Below, piece after piece: positions 26,401 through 33,242 of a stretch of DNA of 35,388 nt. A program made the position numbers and the translations under genes. Every line of letters starts with the position of its first letter. Positions within the stretch are counted from its first letter, which is position 1. Source of the DNA: Candidatus Desulfovibrio gallistercoris (GTDB taxonomy: Bacteria; Desulfobacterota; Desulfovibrionia; Desulfovibrionales; Desulfovibrionaceae); the NCBI GenBank assembly GCA_019118745.1, contig DWYJ01000005.1, positions 1 to 35,388 of the forward strand, read 5' to 3'. Below the pieces are notes generated by a model that saw only the letters and a list, made by a program, of their open reading frames with translations, made no database searches and had not been told where the DNA came from.

Positions 26401-26547
26401 TACATCCTCCATGTGCTGCGGCAGACGGGCGGGCGCGTCAGCGGCGAAGGCGGGGCGGACCGCATCCTGGGCATGAAGCGCTCCACCCTCTATGTCCGTC
26501 TGCGGGAATACGGCATACGCGGCGGCGACGTGTGCGGCGAGGACTGA
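23467..26547 (+). CDS. sigma54-dependent activator with winged-helix and helical-repeat sensory region
   Basis: Encodes 1026 aa from GTG 23467, with AGGAG 7 nt upstream; an upstream in-frame TTG has no site. Domains in order: a winged-helix-like segment (about 1-65); a long helical-repeat region resembling TPR/MalT-type repeats (about 90-520); a GAF-like region (about 540-685); an AAA+ domain with Walker A GETGVGKE (near 736), the sigma54 contact loop GAFTGA (near 782), Walker B LFIDEV (near 803), arginine region REDLYYRIAVFPIHIPPLRER and WPGNIRELRNAVERA; and a C-terminal Fis-type helix-turn-helix ending LYVRLREYGIRGG. It has no receiver domain, so it should sense a ligand or protein partner directly. 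Palindromic sites and sigma54 promoters lie on both sides of it. Confidence 0.92.
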   Translation: MTPDKPACAILWLLAHLRNEHSRLCLVQMLGASGPATDAALSELEQQGAVTCSGKNFSLTQEGRELLARQPSPPPTERKALLTAVERDIPDEAAVDEARLLSAVMAGYDLDLPEAVCEVCLRGIYLSLSNGKGAASVGYLDLLVFRLERWLETSRTVDVQRFTRLTLAAVDAAAFQNKCVAQARALLDKLTGLAEAKGNRHILTLLTLGKALMTFYAGIIDYESAHALCDKGTEMLRELGDDALADQGLPFILLLHFLAGNYSQVIRCYEDICAGASRQSLMPLMESQMGLQASSAATYLGFFTYAEGMLKSSIATAQIEGSPLRTLLFRQHLGVLYAYMRRTDEARSILQEVLASPHIAAAPKLLLRSYAGLALCHVYDGDADASYKLLTSAFRHARQDSTFSLSYNYPWMIELAACYAKHDQPTLAELDFEELFRRMEGSTNPMMRGIALRLRVELLLHKGQHAPEMLLPLLDAGLAALEKARTPLEHGLALRLRATLLRNAQRTEEADAAEREARKRLAPLNLPESNDPSYCPAETLLSRFSAALAASQEWETLEQYGNGLAACLRRAFHAERAIVLRSGAARLEALGLCNVSRAELEEMLTEQADFFNEKIEGDRPEYIKDERMDMLCLPFRLADGTHCLLYACSSRSSSRLLRCSENDLKTLTLFCAAELAHFLRLQQERAHARKSPRATAASRTQNGSPAAIVCHSEPFKACLERARIVAATDAAVLLLGETGVGKEVLAGYIHQNSQSTGPLVSVHPAALSESLFENEFFGHEKGAFTGATERKIGFCELADKGTLFIDEVGDIPMNMQIKLLRVLQEHRFTRVGGVSEVQSSFRLVAATNRNLRDMVREGTFREDLYYRIAVFPIHIPPLRERVDDIEGLFMHFADHFARRYGKKMPYPDEATLRHIREYTWPGNIRELRNAVERAVILSDGERVSLQPAPAAAPAARPSDATVESLYADLPPLRELERRYILHVLRQTGGRVSGEGGADRILGMKRSTLYVRLREYGIRGGDVCGED

Positions 26548-26563
26548 CCCCCTGCCCCAAATA

Positions 26564-26580
26564 TGGCATATTTCTTGCTT
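26564..26580 (+). promoter_or_regulatory. sigma54 promoter of SBP2
   Basis: TGGCATATTTCTTGCTT, with GG and GC exactly 10 bp apart, begins 17 bp after the activator stop codon and about 75 bp before the SBP2 ATG. It shares TGGCAT and CTTGCT with the amidohydrolase promoter. I could not find a TCCAGA/TCTGGA palindrome close upstream. Confidence 0.85.
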
Positions 26581-26656
26581 AACTTGCGACATGCAGAGGT
26601 CAGGGGCGCGCCGCAAGGCGTCCCCTGTCGTGGAGTACGACACCAAGGAGCACGTT

Positions 26657-27754
26657 ATGTTGAAAAGACTGTTCACCTTCCTCATGGCCTGCGCCGCAAC
26701 GCTGGGACTGAGCCTCGGCGCGGCGGCAGCCGAACCGCAGAAGCTCGCGACGGGCTGGCTGGACGAACACGAGGCCTTCGTCATGTGGCTGGCCAAGGAA
26801 AAAGGCTGGGACAAGGAAGCCGGCCTTGACGTGGAGATGCAGCTCTACGCTTCCGGCATCACCATGCTGGACGGCCTGCGGCGGGGCGAATGGGTCTTCG
26901 GCGGCATGGGGGCCCTGCCGGCCATGCTGGGGCACCTGCGCCTCGGCATCTCCGTCATCGGCATCGCCAATGACGAATCCCTCTGCAATGCCGTGCTGCT
27001 CACCCGCAACAGCCCCATTGCCTCCGTCCGCAAGGCCCGGAAGGACTTCCCCAACATCCTGGGCGATGCCGCGAGCGTCAAGGGCAAGACCTTTTATGTG
27101 AACAACGGCACTTCGGCCCACTATGCCCTCTATGCCTGGCTGAAGGCTCTGGGCCTGAGCCTCGATGACGTGAAGCTGCGCAACGTGGACCAGGGCCAGG
27201 CCCTGGCGGCCCTGCGCGACGGCAGCCTGGACGGCGGCGCCGCCATCTGGGCCCCGCAGCTCTTCAGCGCGCGGGCGGAAGGCTACCCCGTGGCCGCCAC
27301 CGTGCATGACAGCGGCGCGACCATCCCCGTGGTGCTGGTGGCGGAGACCGCCTATGCCAAGGCCCGCCCGGAAGTCGCGGCCCGTTTCCTCGCCGTCTAC
27401 CTGCGGGCCGCGGACTTCGTGCGGGCGCAGCCTGCGGACAGCCTGGTCGCCGACTATCAGCGTTTCTGTGCATCGTTCGGCAGCCGCAAGTGCGACGCCG
27501 AACTGGCCCGCAACGATCTGCGGGAACATCCGCTGTTCTCTCTGCCAGAACAGCTCAGCCTGTTCACCTCCATCAACAGCGACCCCAGCCTGGCCCGCAA
27601 ATGGATGATGGACATGGCCGCCTTCTCTCATGCCGTCGGCCAGATCACGGACAAGGAACTGGAACAGGTCAAAAACGCCGATTACGTCACGGACAGCTAC
27701 CTCCGGCTCATCGATCCCGAAACCTTGAAGGTGAACGCCGGTTCACCGAAGTAA
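26657..27754 (+). CDS. NitT/TauT-type periplasmic solute-binding protein, orphan (SBP2)
   Basis: Encodes 365 aa from ATG 26657, with AAGGAG 6 nt upstream. A Sec signal peptide (MLKRLFTFLMACAATLGLSLGAAAA) directs it to the periplasm. The mature chain begins LATGWLDEHEAFVMWLAKEKGW and contains GLDVEMQLYASG and NNGTSAHYALYAWLKALGLS, matching SBP1 at the same positions. An insertion around KARKDFPNILGDAASVKG and a longer C-terminus account for its greater length. No ABC permease or ATPase gene is adjacent. It is placed directly behind the sigma54 activator and has its own -24/-12 promoter, so it is probably induced with the amidohydrolase operon. It may deliver substrate to a distant transporter or sense it. 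Confidence 0.87.
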   Translation: MLKRLFTFLMACAATLGLSLGAAAAEPQKLATGWLDEHEAFVMWLAKEKGWDKEAGLDVEMQLYASGITMLDGLRRGEWVFGGMGALPAMLGHLRLGISVIGIANDESLCNAVLLTRNSPIASVRKARKDFPNILGDAASVKGKTFYVNNGTSAHYALYAWLKALGLSLDDVKLRNVDQGQALAALRDGSLDGGAAIWAPQLFSARAEGYPVAATVHDSGATIPVVLVAETAYAKARPEVAARFLAVYLRAADFVRAQPADSLVADYQRFCASFGSRKCDAELARNDLREHPLFSLPEQLSLFTSINSDPSLARKWMMDMAAFSHAVGQITDKELEQVKNADYVTDSYLRLIDPETLKVNAGSPK

Positions 27755-27900
27755 CCCTGCCCCCAACGCGCCGCCTGTCCACTGCCGTGCTGTCTCGTAT
27801 TCTCCTCCAATGCGGAACGGCAGCAGGGCAGGCGGCCCTCCTTTTCCCTGCCTGCCGCAGGCCTGCCCGGGAACGGGCCGCCTGTCAGGCAGGGGAACCA
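27755..27900. other. GC-rich structured gap after SBP2
   Basis: No gene. CAGGCGGCCC (27829-27838) can pair with GGGCCGCCTG (27875-27884), enclosing a further GGCAGG/CCTGCC pairing. It may end or stabilise the SBP2 transcript; there is no T-run. Confidence 0.4.
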
Positions 27901-27929
27901 TTGACGCCTCCTGCCGTATCCCGTACATT
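27901..27929 (+). promoter_or_regulatory. Candidate sigma70 promoter for the first GGDEF gene
   Basis: TTGACG (27901-27906), 17-bp spacer, TACATT (27924-27929). A start near 27936 implies a leader of about 180 nt, which holds several hairpins. Confidence 0.5.
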
Positions 27930-27931
27930 GC

Positions 27932-27989
27932 GGAAAACGGTTTTCCCTCTTCTGGAGCGGGTCCTCGTCGCACATCAAGGCCGCTCCAG
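27932..27989 (+). repeat. Hairpins in the leader of the first GGDEF gene
   Basis: GGAAAAC (27932-27938) / GTTTTCC (27940-27946) is followed by CTGGAGCGG (27952-27960) / CCGCTCCAG (27981-27989). The second stem shares its CTGGAGCG foot with the hairpin at 23333-23372 and resembles an R1 end module. Confidence 0.45.
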
Positions 27990-28053
27990 CGGACGCATGA
28001 GCGGAGATCCGCGCCGACGGGGGGCTCACGGCCCCTCCCGGCGAGTGCGGGTG

Positions 28054-28122
28054 ATGGATCTTTTGGAAGCTTCCGCTTTCAAAAGCGCTCTGCGGCAACG
28101 TGAGACAGGCAGTCTGCTGTGA
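28054..28122 (+). CDS. Possible 22-aa leader peptide overlapping the first GGDEF gene
   Basis: ATG 28054 opens a 22-codon frame (MDLLEASAFKSALRQRETGS then LL) whose TGA overlaps the GTG start of the diguanylate cyclase as GTGA. Its own ribosome site is poor (GCGGGTG). The downstream GTG also lacks a good site, so translational coupling would make sense. Part of it lies in a hairpin formed by CTTTTG and CAAAAG. It could equally be a chance frame. Confidence 0.3.
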   Translation: MDLLEASAFKSALRQRETGSLL

Positions 28123-29438
28123 GTCCCCTGCTTTCTTCACCCACGACCCTCCTGCCCGGCTTCTGGCAGTACACCCCCACACGGGACAGCTTCTGGCTGG
28201 ACCGGGACAGCCTGGCGCTGGTGGGATATACCGACGCCGCCTCACGCTGCATGCCCCGCAGCGATCTGCGAGAACTCTTGCGCATCGATCCCGAAGAGGA
28301 GAACCTTTTCCAGCAGGTGGTCGAAAGCCCCTCGGAAGGGGATGTGCTCTTGTGCTGCATCACGCTGTACGGCGGCCCCTACAGCGGGCGTCAGTGCGCC
28401 GTGCGCGCCTCGGTCATGGGGCGGGACGCCGAAGGCCGGGCCCTGAGCCTCGTGGGCAATATCCGCCTGCTGAGCGACACCGGCGTGGACGACCCCGGCG
28501 TCAATCCCGACATGGCCCTGCTGACCCTGGACATCAGCGGCGACGGCATGTGGGACTGGTTCCCCAAAACGGGACGGGTGGAGTACAGCCCCCGCTTCCG
28601 GGCCATGCTGGGCTACTCGCCCCTGCAGTTCCCCAACAGCATGGAAGCCTGGGAGGGCATCATCCACCCGGACGACCGCGTACGGGCCAATCGCGCTCTG
28701 TACAATATCGTGGAGGCGCACGGCGCCAATTATTTCGAGTGCACCTTTCGCCTGCGGGGAGCAAAGGGAGACTATCTCTGGATACTCTGCCGAGGGCAGG
28801 TGCTGCGCCGGGACACCCAGGGGCGCGCGCTGCGCGTCATGGGCATGATCACGGACATCTCCGCCTCCCAGCAGGATCACGAGAACCTGCTGGAAAAAGC
28901 CTATACCGACCAGCTGACCGGCCTCGGCAACCGCGCCAGCCTCGACATGCACATCAAGGACTGGGCCCAGCCGCCGCACCTGCCCCTGAGCGTCCTGTAC
29001 TGCGACGTCAGCGGCCTCAAGCTGGTCAACGACACGCTGGGGCACAGCGTGGGCGACGCCCTGCTCATCAGCGCCGCCCATCTGCTCAAGAACAGCATCA
29101 AGGTGCCGCATGTGACCATCCGGCAGGGAGGCGACGAATTCCTTGCGGTGCTGCCCTGCTGCTCCGCCCTCCAGACCGAAGAGCTTGTTTTCGATCTGCG
29201 GATGAACATCCAGAAGCACAACGGCACCGAGGGCTGCATGCCCCTTTTCATCTCCATCGGCCACGCCACTTTGGAAGCCGCGGCCACGGACATCTCGGAC
29301 ACCATCGCCCGCGCCGACCATCAGATGCTCCGCAACAAGGCCCTTGCCCACGAAACGACCTATCAGCAGCTGAAACGCTGGCTGGAGACGCAGACCAGCC
29401 AGCCGGTCTCTCTCTTCGACTCCCGCCGCGCGCCGTAG
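28119..29438 (+). CDS. Diguanylate cyclase with PAS domain (first of two paralogues)
   Basis: Encodes 439 aa from GTG 28119. The N-terminal 130 residues form a poorly conserved sensory region. A PAS_3-type domain follows (MWDWFPKTGRVEYSPRFRAM, near 145, to QDHENL, near 265). The GGDEF domain begins AYTDQLTGLGNRASLDMHI and has the metal-site segment YCDVSGLKLVNDTLGH and an intact active-site loop RQGGDEF. It makes cyclic di-GMP from two GTP. No RxxD inhibitory site is seen before the GGDEF loop, so product feedback through the classical I-site is not expected. There is no signal peptide or membrane helix, so it is a soluble cytoplasmic sensor. Its TAG stop codon is the start of a partial R1 copy. 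Confidence 0.88.
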   Translation: MSPLLSSPTTLLPGFWQYTPTRDSFWLDRDSLALVGYTDAASRCMPRSDLRELLRIDPEEENLFQQVVESPSEGDVLLCCITLYGGPYSGRQCAVRASVMGRDAEGRALSLVGNIRLLSDTGVDDPGVNPDMALLTLDISGDGMWDWFPKTGRVEYSPRFRAMLGYSPLQFPNSMEAWEGIIHPDDRVRANRALYNIVEAHGANYFECTFRLRGAKGDYLWILCRGQVLRRDTQGRALRVMGMITDISASQQDHENLLEKAYTDQLTGLGNRASLDMHIKDWAQPPHLPLSVLYCDVSGLKLVNDTLGHSVGDALLISAAHLLKNSIKVPHVTIRQGGDEFLAVLPCCSALQTEELVFDLRMNIQKHNGTEGCMPLFISIGHATLEAAATDISDTIARADHQMLRNKALAHETTYQQLKRWLETQTSQPVSLFDSRRAP

Positions 29439-29530
29439 AGCGTTTACCTTTGCAAAGGTAAAGCGCAAGAGGGTACGGCACCGCCCGCCCTGAGCGTGAG
29501 CGGGACGCGCCGGATACGCCCCGCAACCAC
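29436..29530 (+). repeat. R1 dispersed repeat, copy 5 (partial)
   Basis: Starts TAGAGCGTTTACCTTTGC and forms the stem GTTTACCTTT / AAAGGTAAA in place of the GTTTGCCTTT / AAAGGCAAAC stem of copy 1, a paired base change. The ACGGCACCGCCCGCCCTGAG core and the GTGAGCGG segment are recognisable, but the right end is missing. The first three bases are the stop codon of the upstream gene. Confidence 0.6.
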
Positions 29531-29665
29531 CGTCATGCCGCCTGCATCAGTCCGCCACCTCTTCCGCTTCTCCCTTCCCGTCCCTCCCTGGCCCGTGCCT
29601 CAAATCGCATTTTCACATCAAAATTTTCATTTTTTGCCGTCAGCCAGGCCCAATTTTGCCATCTG

Positions 29666-29693
29666 TTGACAGCCGATACCGAATTTATACAAT
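29666..29693 (+). promoter_or_regulatory. sigma70 promoter of the second GGDEF gene
   Basis: TTGACA (29666-29671), 16-bp spacer, TACAAT (29688-29693): one of the best promoter matches in the window. It is preceded by an unusually AT-rich stretch (29610-29665). A start near 29700 gives a leader of about 62 nt. Confidence 0.7.
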
Positions 29694-29761
29694 GGAGACA
29701 GCAAGACGGGCATCTCACCTCAACCTGATGCAGGACATCACGCTGTCGGAGATACGACTCT

Positions 29762-31129
29762 ATGATCTGTAGTCCCCCATCCCCCCACAGCGTGGCAGAC
29801 AGTTGCGGGTTCTGGTTTTACAACGGCGACAGGGATCTCATCCATCTTGATGCGACCTGCCGTCACCTGCTGGGTCTGCCGCCGGAACGGGCCAGCATCC
29901 TGCGCGGCGAGATCCGCGACATGTTCGGTTCCATAGGCGAGAACACCAGCCTTGACGACATCCTGCTCGATGCGGATATGGGCGACCGCCTGCGGGACAC
30001 CTTCCTCGTGCGCAGCGGCCCGCGTCAGGGAAGCGTGCTCGTGGCGCACGGCACGGTGCTGCTGCGCAACGAACAAAACCGGGCCATCATGGTCGGCGGC
30101 AGCCTGCACAGCGTCGCCACGCCCGACCGCCAGACGCTCCTGCTCCCGCCAGAAGAGGAAAACCGCCTCTTCCCCCTGCCCGACCAGGGCACCCTGCCCT
30201 TCCCCTTTGCTTCCGAGGACGGCCTCTGGGACTGGAACCCGCAGACGGACGCCTTTTTCTTCAATCAGCACTACCGGGCCATGCTGGGCTATGCCAGCGA
30301 GCAGGAACTGCCCAATGACGTCAGCTCCTGGGTCGATGCCCTGCACCCCGACGACCGCACGCACATCCTGGCCCTGCAACGCACCGTGGCCCTGACCACG
30401 GAACGCGGCGACTATTTTGAATGCTGCTGCCGCCTCCGCCACAAGGAAGGGCGCTTCCTCTGGGTCATGCAGCGCGGGCAGGTCGTCCAGCGCGATGCGC
30501 AAAACAGGGCCACGCGCATCATCGCCCTGCATACCGATCTTTCCCTGCATCGCCGCATACAGGCCAGCCTGCGCCACAAGGCGCTCACCGACTCGCTCAC
30601 GGATCTCTATAACCGCGAGTTCCTCGCCCAGAACGCCCCCTCCTGGAACAGCGAGCTCTCCCTGCCGCTGAGCGTCATCTACTGCGACGTCAGCGGCCTC
30701 AAGCTCATCAACGACACCCTGGGCCATGATCAGGGCGACCGGCTGCTCATCGCGGCCAGCCGCCTCCTGCAACGCAGCATCCGCGCCCCGCACAGCCTCA
30801 TCCGGCTGGGAGGGGACGAGTTCATCATCATCCTGCCCACCTGCACCGCGGACCAGGCGGAGGAACATACCCTCGCCATCCAGCGGTCCCTGCGGGAACA
30901 CAACCGCAACAACAACGGCCTGCCGCTCTTCCTCGGCATCGGCCATGCCACATGGAACGGCGAGGACGCGGCGGACCTCTACAGCACCATCCATGCCGCG
31001 GATATCCGCATGCAGGAAAAAAAGCGCCTGCACCATGCCGATGCCTTCACCTTCCTGCGCTACTGGCTGGAATACCACACCGGCAAGCCCATCAAGCAGC
31101 GTGACAACCGCTGTTCCAGCCGCGCCTGA
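29762..31129 (+). CDS. Diguanylate cyclase with PAS domain (second of two paralogues)
   Basis: Encodes 455 aa from ATG 29762, with GGAG 10 nt upstream. It has the same layout as the preceding gene: divergent N-terminal sensory region, a PAS_3 domain around LWDWNPQTDAFFFNQHYRAM and LHPDDR, and a GGDEF domain with DSLTDLYNREF, YCDVSGLKLINDTLGH and RLGGDEF. The two C-terminal halves are very similar, while the N-terminal sensory parts differ, suggesting duplication followed by a change in signal. RAPH stands where an RxxD inhibitory site might be, so the I-site is absent here too. It is cytoplasmic with no membrane segment. It has its own promoter, so the pair can be regulated separately. Confidence 0.9.
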   Translation: MICSPPSPHSVADSCGFWFYNGDRDLIHLDATCRHLLGLPPERASILRGEIRDMFGSIGENTSLDDILLDADMGDRLRDTFLVRSGPRQGSVLVAHGTVLLRNEQNRAIMVGGSLHSVATPDRQTLLLPPEEENRLFPLPDQGTLPFPFASEDGLWDWNPQTDAFFFNQHYRAMLGYASEQELPNDVSSWVDALHPDDRTHILALQRTVALTTERGDYFECCCRLRHKEGRFLWVMQRGQVVQRDAQNRATRIIALHTDLSLHRRIQASLRHKALTDSLTDLYNREFLAQNAPSWNSELSLPLSVIYCDVSGLKLINDTLGHDQGDRLLIAASRLLQRSIRAPHSLIRLGGDEFIIILPTCTADQAEEHTLAIQRSLREHNRNNNGLPLFLGIGHATWNGEDAADLYSTIHAADIRMQEKKRLHHADAFTFLRYWLEYHTGKPIKQRDNRCSSRA

Positions 31130-31184
31130 GGCCGGCGGGCGAAAACTGCGGGATCGTTTTTTCCCCGCCTGAGCGGTAACGCCA

Positions 31185-31213
31185 TTGCGCTTGTCCCCGG
31201 AACAGGCTATATC
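31185..31213 (+). promoter_or_regulatory. Candidate sigma70 promoter for selB
   Basis: TTGCGC (31185-31190), 17-bp spacer, TATATC (31208-31213), 45 bp before the selB ATG. The -35 box is weak. Confidence 0.4.
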
Positions 31214-31257
31214 CAGTGCAATTCTTCCACGCGCTCTCTGCGGAAAGGAGTTGTTTC

Positions 31258-33210
31258 ATGGCGCTTGTACTGGGCACGGCGGGACACATCGATCACGGCA
31301 AGACCTCGCTGGTGCGCGCGCTGACCGGCATCGACTGCGACCGCCTCGAAGAGGAGAAACGGCGCGGCATCACCATCGAACTGGGCTTTGCCTGGGCCGA
31401 ACTCCCGGACGGGGAACGGCTGGGCATCGTCGATGTGCCGGGGCATGAGCGCTTCGTCAAAAACATGGTGGCCGGCGCCGCGGGGGTGGATTTCGTCATG
31501 CTGGTCATCGCCGCGGATGAAGGCGTCATGCCGCAGACCCGCGAACACCTCGACATCTGCACCCTGCTCGGCATCGACCGCGGCTTCGTGGCCCTGACCA
31601 AGTGCGACATGGTCGATGCCCAGTGGCTCGAACTGGTGCAGGAAGACATACGCAACTTCCTCAAGGGGAGCTTTCTGGAAAACGCGCCCGTCTTCCCCGT
31701 CTCTTCCGTCACCGGTGAGGGGATCGACGCTCTGCGCGCCCATATTTACCGCTGTGCGGCCGAGATCCCGCCCCGCCGGCCCACGGATCTCTTCCGCCTG
31801 CCCATAGACCGCGTGTTCGGCATGAAGGGCCACGGCACGGTGGTCACCGGCACCGTCATCTCCGGCGGTCTGGAAAGCGGCGAAGAACTCGCCGCCATGC
31901 CCGAAGGCATCACCGTCCGCGCCCGCTCCCTGCAACGTCACGGCGCTGCCGCCGAGGTCGTGCGCGCCGGACAGCGCTGCGCCGTCAACGTCCAGGGCAC
32001 GGAGACGGACAGCCTGCACCGCGGCCAGGTGCTGGCCCGCCCCGGCACGCTCTTCCCTTCCCGCCGCTGGCTGCTGCAACTGACCTGCCTGCCCTCCGCC
32101 CCCCGCGCCCTGCGCCAGCGTACGGAAGTCCACTTCCACCACGGGACGCAGGAATGCGCGGCACGCGTCATCTTCTTTGATCGGGACCGCCTTGCCCCCG
32201 GCGAAAGCTGCCTTGCGGAACTGCGCTTCCCGCAGCCGCTGGCCGGCGTCTTCGGGGATCATTGCGTCGTCCGGGCCTATTCGCCCCTGCGCACCGTGGC
32301 AGGCGGCAGCATCGTCTCTCCCCTGCCCCCGGAGCTGCGTGCCCGCGACCCGCGCCGCGCCCGCAACCTGGAACTGTTCCGCGAGCTTGCCGCTCTGGCC
32401 ACGCCCGCCCGTCTGGCCGAAGACGGCGGCATGGCCCTTGTGCTGGCCATTATGGAGATCCGGCACGTCATGGGCTGCGATGTCCCGACATTGCAGGCGC
32501 TCTCCGGCCTGCCCGCCACACAGCTGCACAAGCTGCTGGTGGACCTCGCCTCGCGGGGCAAGCTGATCTGCTGGAACCGCGAACAGCGCCAGTGGATAGA
32601 CGGCCAGGCCTTCGAACTGCTCATGCAATCCGCCTGCCGGCGCGCCGCGGAGCTCCACCGCAAGGCCCCTCTCAAGCCGAGCCACGGGCAAGGCGCCATC
32701 TGCGCGGGCTGGAGCAAGGACCTCCCGCCCCGTCTCGTGCAGCGCGTCCTTGAAAGCGCCATCAAGAAAGGCCTCCTCGTTCAGGAAGGCGACGGCCTGC
32801 GCCTGCCCTCGCATACCGTCTCGCTGGCCGGGGATCAGCAGGGGCTGCGGCAGAAGCTGCTGGCCGCCCATGAAGCGGGCGGCATGGCCCCGCCCAACCT
32901 CAAGGACGTTCTCGCGGAACTTGACGTCAGCCAGAAGGAAGCCGCTCCCGTACTGCGCCTGCTCTGCGAAGAAAAGGCGCTCGTCCGCGTGGCCGACGGC
33001 CTCTATTACGCCGCCGCCCCGCTGGAAGAGATCCTGTCCCGCACACGGCAGTGGTTCGCCGACCACGACGATCTCGGCCTTGCCGGCCTCAAGGAGATCA
33101 CCGGCCTTTCCCGCAAATTTCTCATAGCCCTGCTCGAATACATGGACAGGGAAAAGATCACCGTCAGAGTAGGCGACGCACGGCATCTGCGCTCGCGTCA
33201 GCCTGCCTGA
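31258..33210 (+). CDS. selB: Selenocysteine-specific elongation factor SelB
   Basis: Encodes 650 aa from ATG 31258, with AAAGGAG at 31244-31250. SelB is the GTPase that brings selenocysteyl-tRNA to UGA codons by binding the SECIS hairpin in the mRNA. The G domain is complete: [19 protein letters not shown] (G1), [10 protein letters not shown] (G2), [18 protein letters not shown] (G3) and ALTKCDMVD (G4). Two beta-barrel domains follow ([21 protein letters not shown]). The C-terminal third contains the winged-helix repeats that bind mRNA, for example [20 protein letters not shown] and [20 protein letters not shown]. Its presence implies selenoproteins elsewhere, such as formate dehydrogenase or hydrogenase. 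No selA, selD or tRNA-Sec gene is visible here. It is 32 bp from the next gene. Confidence 0.95.
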   Translation: MALVLGTAGHIDHGKTSLVRALTGIDCDRLEEEKRRGITIELGFAWAELPDGERLGIVDVPGHERFVKNMVAGAAGVDFVMLVIAADEGVMPQTREHLDICTLLGIDRGFVALTKCDMVDAQWLELVQEDIRNFLKGSFLENAPVFPVSSVTGEGIDALRAHIYRCAAEIPPRRPTDLFRLPIDRVFGMKGHGTVVTGTVISGGLESGEELAAMPEGITVRARSLQRHGAAAEVVRAGQRCAVNVQGTETDSLHRGQVLARPGTLFPSRRWLLQLTCLPSAPRALRQRTEVHFHHGTQECAARVIFFDRDRLAPGESCLAELRFPQPLAGVFGDHCVVRAYSPLRTVAGGSIVSPLPPELRARDPRRARNLELFRELAALATPARLAEDGGMALVLAIMEIRHVMGCDVPTLQALSGLPATQLHKLLVDLASRGKLICWNREQRQWIDGQAFELLMQSACRRAAELHRKAPLKPSHGQGAICAGWSKDLPPRLVQRVLESAIKKGLLVQEGDGLRLPSHTVSLAGDQQGLRQKLLAAHEAGGMAPPNLKDVLAELDVSQKEAAPVLRLLCEEKALVRVADGLYYAAAPLEEILSRTRQWFADHDDLGLAGLKEITGLSRKFLIALLEYMDREKITVRVGDARHLRSRQPA

Positions 33211-33242
33211 TTCCCCCTCAACTCCTAACAGGAGAATATGAC

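Noticed and set aside
21439..26814. A stop-free minus-strand frame of 1791 codons across the amidohydrolase and the activator gene
   Set aside because: Only its last 548 codons (from ATG 23085) match a known family and have a ribosome site. The rest is low-complexity antisense of the activator, whose own frame has clear domains; such frames are common in high-GC DNA.
27930..28118. Cyclic di-GMP riboswitch in the leader of the first GGDEF gene
   Set aside because: Hairpins are present, but I could not find the conserved GEMM core or its tetraloop-receptor arrangement.
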